Below are positions 61,721 through 64,000 of a stretch of DNA of 64,000 nt, piece by piece. The notes under the pieces are model-generated. The model searched no databases. It had not been told where the DNA came from and was given only the letters and a program-made list of their open reading frames with translations. The DNA is from Streptomyces iranensis (GTDB lineage: Bacteria; Actinomycetota; Actinomycetes; Streptomycetales; Streptomycetaceae): contig NZ_JAGGLR010000027.1 in the NCBI RefSeq assembly GCF_017874715.1, positions 62,001 through 126,000 on the forward strand, written 5' to 3'. Position 1 is the first letter of the stretch. Every line of letters begins with the position of its first letter. The position numbers and the translations under genes are program-made.

Positions 61721-62978
61721 CCCTTCGCCCGGACCGTGCCACCGCCGCGCCCGCCGCCGACCCGGTCCGGTGGCGCCAGGGCAACTCGGCGGTCACGGCG
61801 GTCGGCCCACCGGACGGCGAGTCCACCACGAACAGCCCGTCCACCGAGCCCAGCCGCTCCGCCAGGCCCGCGAGCCCCGTGCCCCCGTCGGTGGACGCCC
61901 CGCCGCGCCCGTCGTCCCGCACCTGGATCAGCAGCCGGTCCTCGGTGCGCCACAGCTCGACCTCGGCGGTCCGGGCGCCGCTGTGCTTGCTGATGTTCTG
62001 CAGCAGCTCGGAGACGGTGAAGTAGGCGATGCCCTCGATGGCCGGCGCAGGGCGTTCGGGCAGCTCGACCGCCACCTTCACAGGCACGGTGCAGCGGGCC
62101 GAGAGCGCGGAGAGGGCGGGGCCGAGGCCGCGGTCGGTGAGGATGGCGGGGTGGATGCCGCGGGCGAGGTCGCGCAGTTCCTGGAGGGCGAGCTTCACCT
62201 CGCCGTGGGCCTCGTCGACCATCTTCGCGGCGGCCTCCGGGTCCTCCTCCAGCTTCTCCTTCGCCAGACCGAGCCCCATGGCGAGGGCGACCAGCCGGGC
62301 CTGGGCGCCGTCGTGGAGGTCGCGTTCGATCCGGCGCAGGTCGGCGGCGGCGGTGTCCACCACGGTGCCCCGGTCCGACTCCAGCTCGGCGATCCGCCGC
62401 TCCAGCTCGTCGGAGGGGAACAGCAGCCCGCGCACCATCGCCCGGTCCGCATGCGTCAGCCCCCGGGCGATCCACGGGAGCACCGGCCAGGCCGCGAACA
62501 GCGAGGTCAGTGTGATCGCGAAGGTGACCACCGACCACGGCAGCCGGATCAGGGCGTAGAGCGTGGCCCGCCAGCCGACCGGGTCCCGCAGACTCGTCCA
62601 CAGCCTGCCGAGGAAGCTGCTGTCCGGCTGGTACGGCAGGGGGCTGGGCTCATCGATGTGCACCGAGAGCAGCGCCCTGGCGCGGTTGCGCTCGAACCGG
62701 CCGAGCAGCCGGCTGAACCGCAGTCCCAGGGCCAGCAGGGGCAGGCCCACCACCGTGACGGCCAGTCCCAGACCCACGGCCAGCCAGACCAGGGTGAAGA
62801 CGAAGCACACGATGCCCACCAGCAGATTGGCCAGGAGATGCGCGATCTCCTTCCAGGTCTGCGTGGGAAAGGCGAACGCGGGCGGGCGCGGCAGCCGCTC
62901 GTCGGCGCGGCCACGGCCGCCGCCGTCGGGGCCGTCGGAGCCGTCGACGGGCCCGTCGACGGGGGAACTGGAGGTCAT
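61716..62978 (-). CDS. Sensor histidine kinase (NarL/DesK-like), copy 2
   Basis: 420 residues. Same plan as copy 1: membrane helices in the first half, HisKA_3 His in ERDLHDGAQARLVALAM, HATPase motifs FTVSELLQNISKHSGA and GTGLAGLAERL. The sensor half is diverged, but the catalytic half is near-identical at DNA level (a 124-bp block is exactly shared). It has no response regulator of its own here. Divergent from nuoA2. Confidence 0.92.
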   Translation of the reverse strand: MTSSSPVDGPVDGSDGPDGGGRGRADERLPRPPAFAFPTQTWKEIAHLLANLLVGIVCFVFTLVWLAVGLGLAVTVVGLPLLALGLRFSRLLGRFERNRARALLSVHIDEPSPLPYQPDSSFLGRLWTSLRDPVGWRATLYALIRLPWSVVTFAITLTSLFAAWPVLPWIARGLTHADRAMVRGLLFPSDELERRIAELESDRGTVVDTAAADLRRIERDLHDGAQARLVALAMGLGLAKEKLEEDPEAAAKMVDEAHGEVKLALQELRDLARGIHPAILTDRGLGPALSALSARCTVPVKVAVELPERPAPAIEGIAYFTVSELLQNISKHSGARTAEVELWRTEDRLLIQVRDDGRGGASTDGGTGLAGLAERLGSVDGLFVVDSPSGGPTAVTAELPWRHRTGSAAGAAVARSGRRV

Positions 62979-63071
62979 GACAGCAAGACTGCCCGGCCCC
63001 GCGGGGGCTCCGCCATGGGGCTACCCCCACCGCATGGCGGACGGGCCGCCCGGCCGGGTGGCGGCAGGGCC

Positions 63072-63092
63072 TAGACTTCCCGTCCGTACGGA
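63072..63092 (+). promoter_or_regulatory. Possible nuoA2 promoter element and adjacent dyad
   Basis: TAGACT (63072-63077) fits a -10, and TCCGTACGGA (63083-63092) is a perfect 10-bp dyad near the implied start of transcription. No -35 hexamer is clear. Confidence 0.35.
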
Positions 63093-63158
63093 TCGTCGAA
63101 CACGCGAGGTCGACGAGGAGCGGACAAGCACCACGAGACCAGGGAGCGAGGGGCGGAC

Positions 63159-63581
63159 GTGCCGGAGGCGACGACCGTACGCACCACCAGCGTCACCAGC
63201 GTCCAGCTCGCGGCCGACTACTTCCATGGCTATACGGTGGTCGGACTGCTGGCGGCGATCGGCGTGATCTTCGTCGCCGTGGCCTTCGGGGCCGGGCGGC
63301 TGCTACGGCCTGTCGTGCCCACGCCCGAGAAGCTGCTGACCTACGAGTGCGGAGTGGACCCCGTGGGCGAGGGCTGGGCCCACACCCAGGTCCGCTACTA
63401 CGTCTACGCTTTTCTGTATGTGATTTTCGCCGTGGACTCGATCTTCTTGTTCCCGTGGGCGACGGTCTTCGCGGCGCCCGGCTTCGGGGCCGCCACGCTG
63501 GTGGAGATGTTCATCTTCCTCGGGTTCCTCGCCGTAGGTCTGCTGTACGCATGGAAGAAGGGCGTCCTGGAGTGGACGTGA
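63159..63581 (+). CDS. nuoA2: NADH-quinone oxidoreductase subunit A, second cluster
   Basis: 140 residues from GTG 63159 with GGGAGCGAGG upstream. Three helices and the loop TYECGVDP. The helix-2 motif reads FAVDSIFLFPWA instead of FDIEIVFLYPWA in the first NuoA, so one acid is lost and the other shortened. It begins a second nuo cluster that runs off the window; in S. coelicolor the matching cluster lacks the NADH module. Confidence 0.93.
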   Translation: MPEATTVRTTSVTSVQLAADYFHGYTVVGLLAAIGVIFVAVAFGAGRLLRPVVPTPEKLLTYECGVDPVGEGWAHTQVRYYVYAFLYVIFAVDSIFLFPWATVFAAPGFGAATLVEMFIFLGFLAVGLLYAWKKGVLEWT

Positions 63582-64000
63582 CACCGAACCCGACGCCGAC
63601 GCCGACGCCGACGACGGCCTCCGGGCCGCCGATCCCCGCGCCCGCCCCGGTGGACCTGCCGGAGCCGCGCCGCCTCGGCACGCTGGCCCGGCTGGCCCCC
63701 GAGCCGATGAAGGTGGTCCTGAACTGGGGCCGCCGCTACAGCCTGTGGGTCTTCAACTTCGGGCTCGCCTGCTGCGCGATCGAATTCATCGCGGCGTCGA
63801 TGGCCCGCCACGACTTCATCCGGCTCGGCGTGATCCCCTTCGCGCCGGGGCCGCGCCAGGCCGACCTGATGGTCGTCTCCGGCACGGTCACGGACAAGAT
63901 GGCGCCCGCGGTGAAGCGGCTGTACGAGCAGATGCCGGAGCCGAAGTACGTGATCTCCTTCGGAGCCTGCTCGAACTGCGGCGGCCCCTACTGGGACTCG
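63578..64000 (+). CDS. nuoB2: NADH-quinone oxidoreductase subunit B, second cluster (3' end outside window)
   Basis: GTG at 63578 overlaps the nuoA2 stop (GTGA). 141 codons are visible and the frame is open to the last base. A Pro/Thr repeat leader (PTPTPTPT, encoded by CCGACG hexamers) is followed by the NuoB core. FGLACCAIEF gives the paired cysteines and FGACSNCGGPYWDS contains the third ligand. The fourth ligand lies beyond the window. The GACSNCGG version differs from GVCASSGG in the first NuoB and is the more usual form. Confidence 0.93.
   Translation, partial: MTPNPTPTPTPTTASGPPIPAPAPVDLPEPRRLGTLARLAPEPMKVVLNWGRRYSLWVFNFGLACCAIEFIAASMARHDFIRLGVIPFAPGPRQADLMVVSGTVTDKMAPAVKRLYEQMPEPKYVISFGACSNCGGPYWDS

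Overview
The window is a 64 kb piece of a Streptomyces-type chromosome. The evidence is very high GC, many GTG starts, ATGA/GTGA overlaps inside operons, futalosine-pathway menaquinone genes, a 14-gene complex I operon in the standard nuoA-N order with the start of a second nuo cluster, a secreted Streptomyces-type aminopeptidase, and two intergenic repeats of kinds often seen between Streptomyces genes. It looks like core chromosome. I see no insertion sequence, prophage, integrase, CRISPR array, tRNA or rRNA.

Layout. 1-6.7 kb: the 3' part of a dicarboxylate symporter gene, a guanidinium exporter under a probable guanidine-III riboswitch, a secreted esterase, a TetR regulator, a secreted lipase with an AraC regulator, and a cupin. 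6.8-14.2 kb: a cold-shock gene with a terminator-like hairpin in its leader, then menaquinone genes (mqnA, a membrane Ser/Thr kinase, mqnC, a small amidohydrolase-like fragment, a menG/ubiE methyltransferase, a geranylgeranyl reductase). 14.2-17.3 kb: a glyoxalase-like protein, a CBS protein, an NlpC/P60 hydrolase and a 0.7 kb regulatory region. 17.3-33.5 kb: nuoA to nuoN, proton-pumping NADH:menaquinone oxidoreductase. A Rex-type operator and two or three ATCAC-containing dyads precede nuoA.

33.8-40.9 kb (minus strand) is the most unusual block. It holds a GntR/UTRA regulator, an AprB-like 2[4Fe-4S] ferredoxin, a complete NitT/TauT-type ABC importer, and a flavoprotein resembling adenylylsulfate reductase alpha (AprA) fused to about 300 residues of HEAT-like repeats. 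All are tightly spaced. It reads as an uptake-plus-redox system for an unidentified, perhaps sulfur-containing, substrate, and is my best candidate for an undescribed system.

41-50.6 kb: a lipoprotein, fumarylacetoacetase, an ATP-grasp ligase and flavin oxidoreductase pair, a polyprenyl diphosphate synthase (probable menaquinone side chain), a LolA-like protein and an ABC-2 exporter. 50.6-56 kb: aminopeptidase, RarD-like permease, NmrA-type oxidoreductase, and an APC permease resembling the potassium importer KimA. 56-63 kb: 2-oxoacid:ferredoxin oxidoreductase korAB, then a LuxR-type response regulator and two paralogous sensor kinases. 63.1 kb to the end: nuoA2 and the start of nuoB2, leaving the window.

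The theme is respiration. Menaquinone head-group and side-chain enzymes, complex I, a ferredoxin-reducing KorAB and a second partial complex I lie together, with a redox-sensing Rex site at the main operon. A second theme is structural: short tandem duplications occur at many gene ends and between genes (menG 3' end, response regulator 3' end, RarD and APC C termini, ABC permease and flavoprotein N termini, and intergenic minisatellites).
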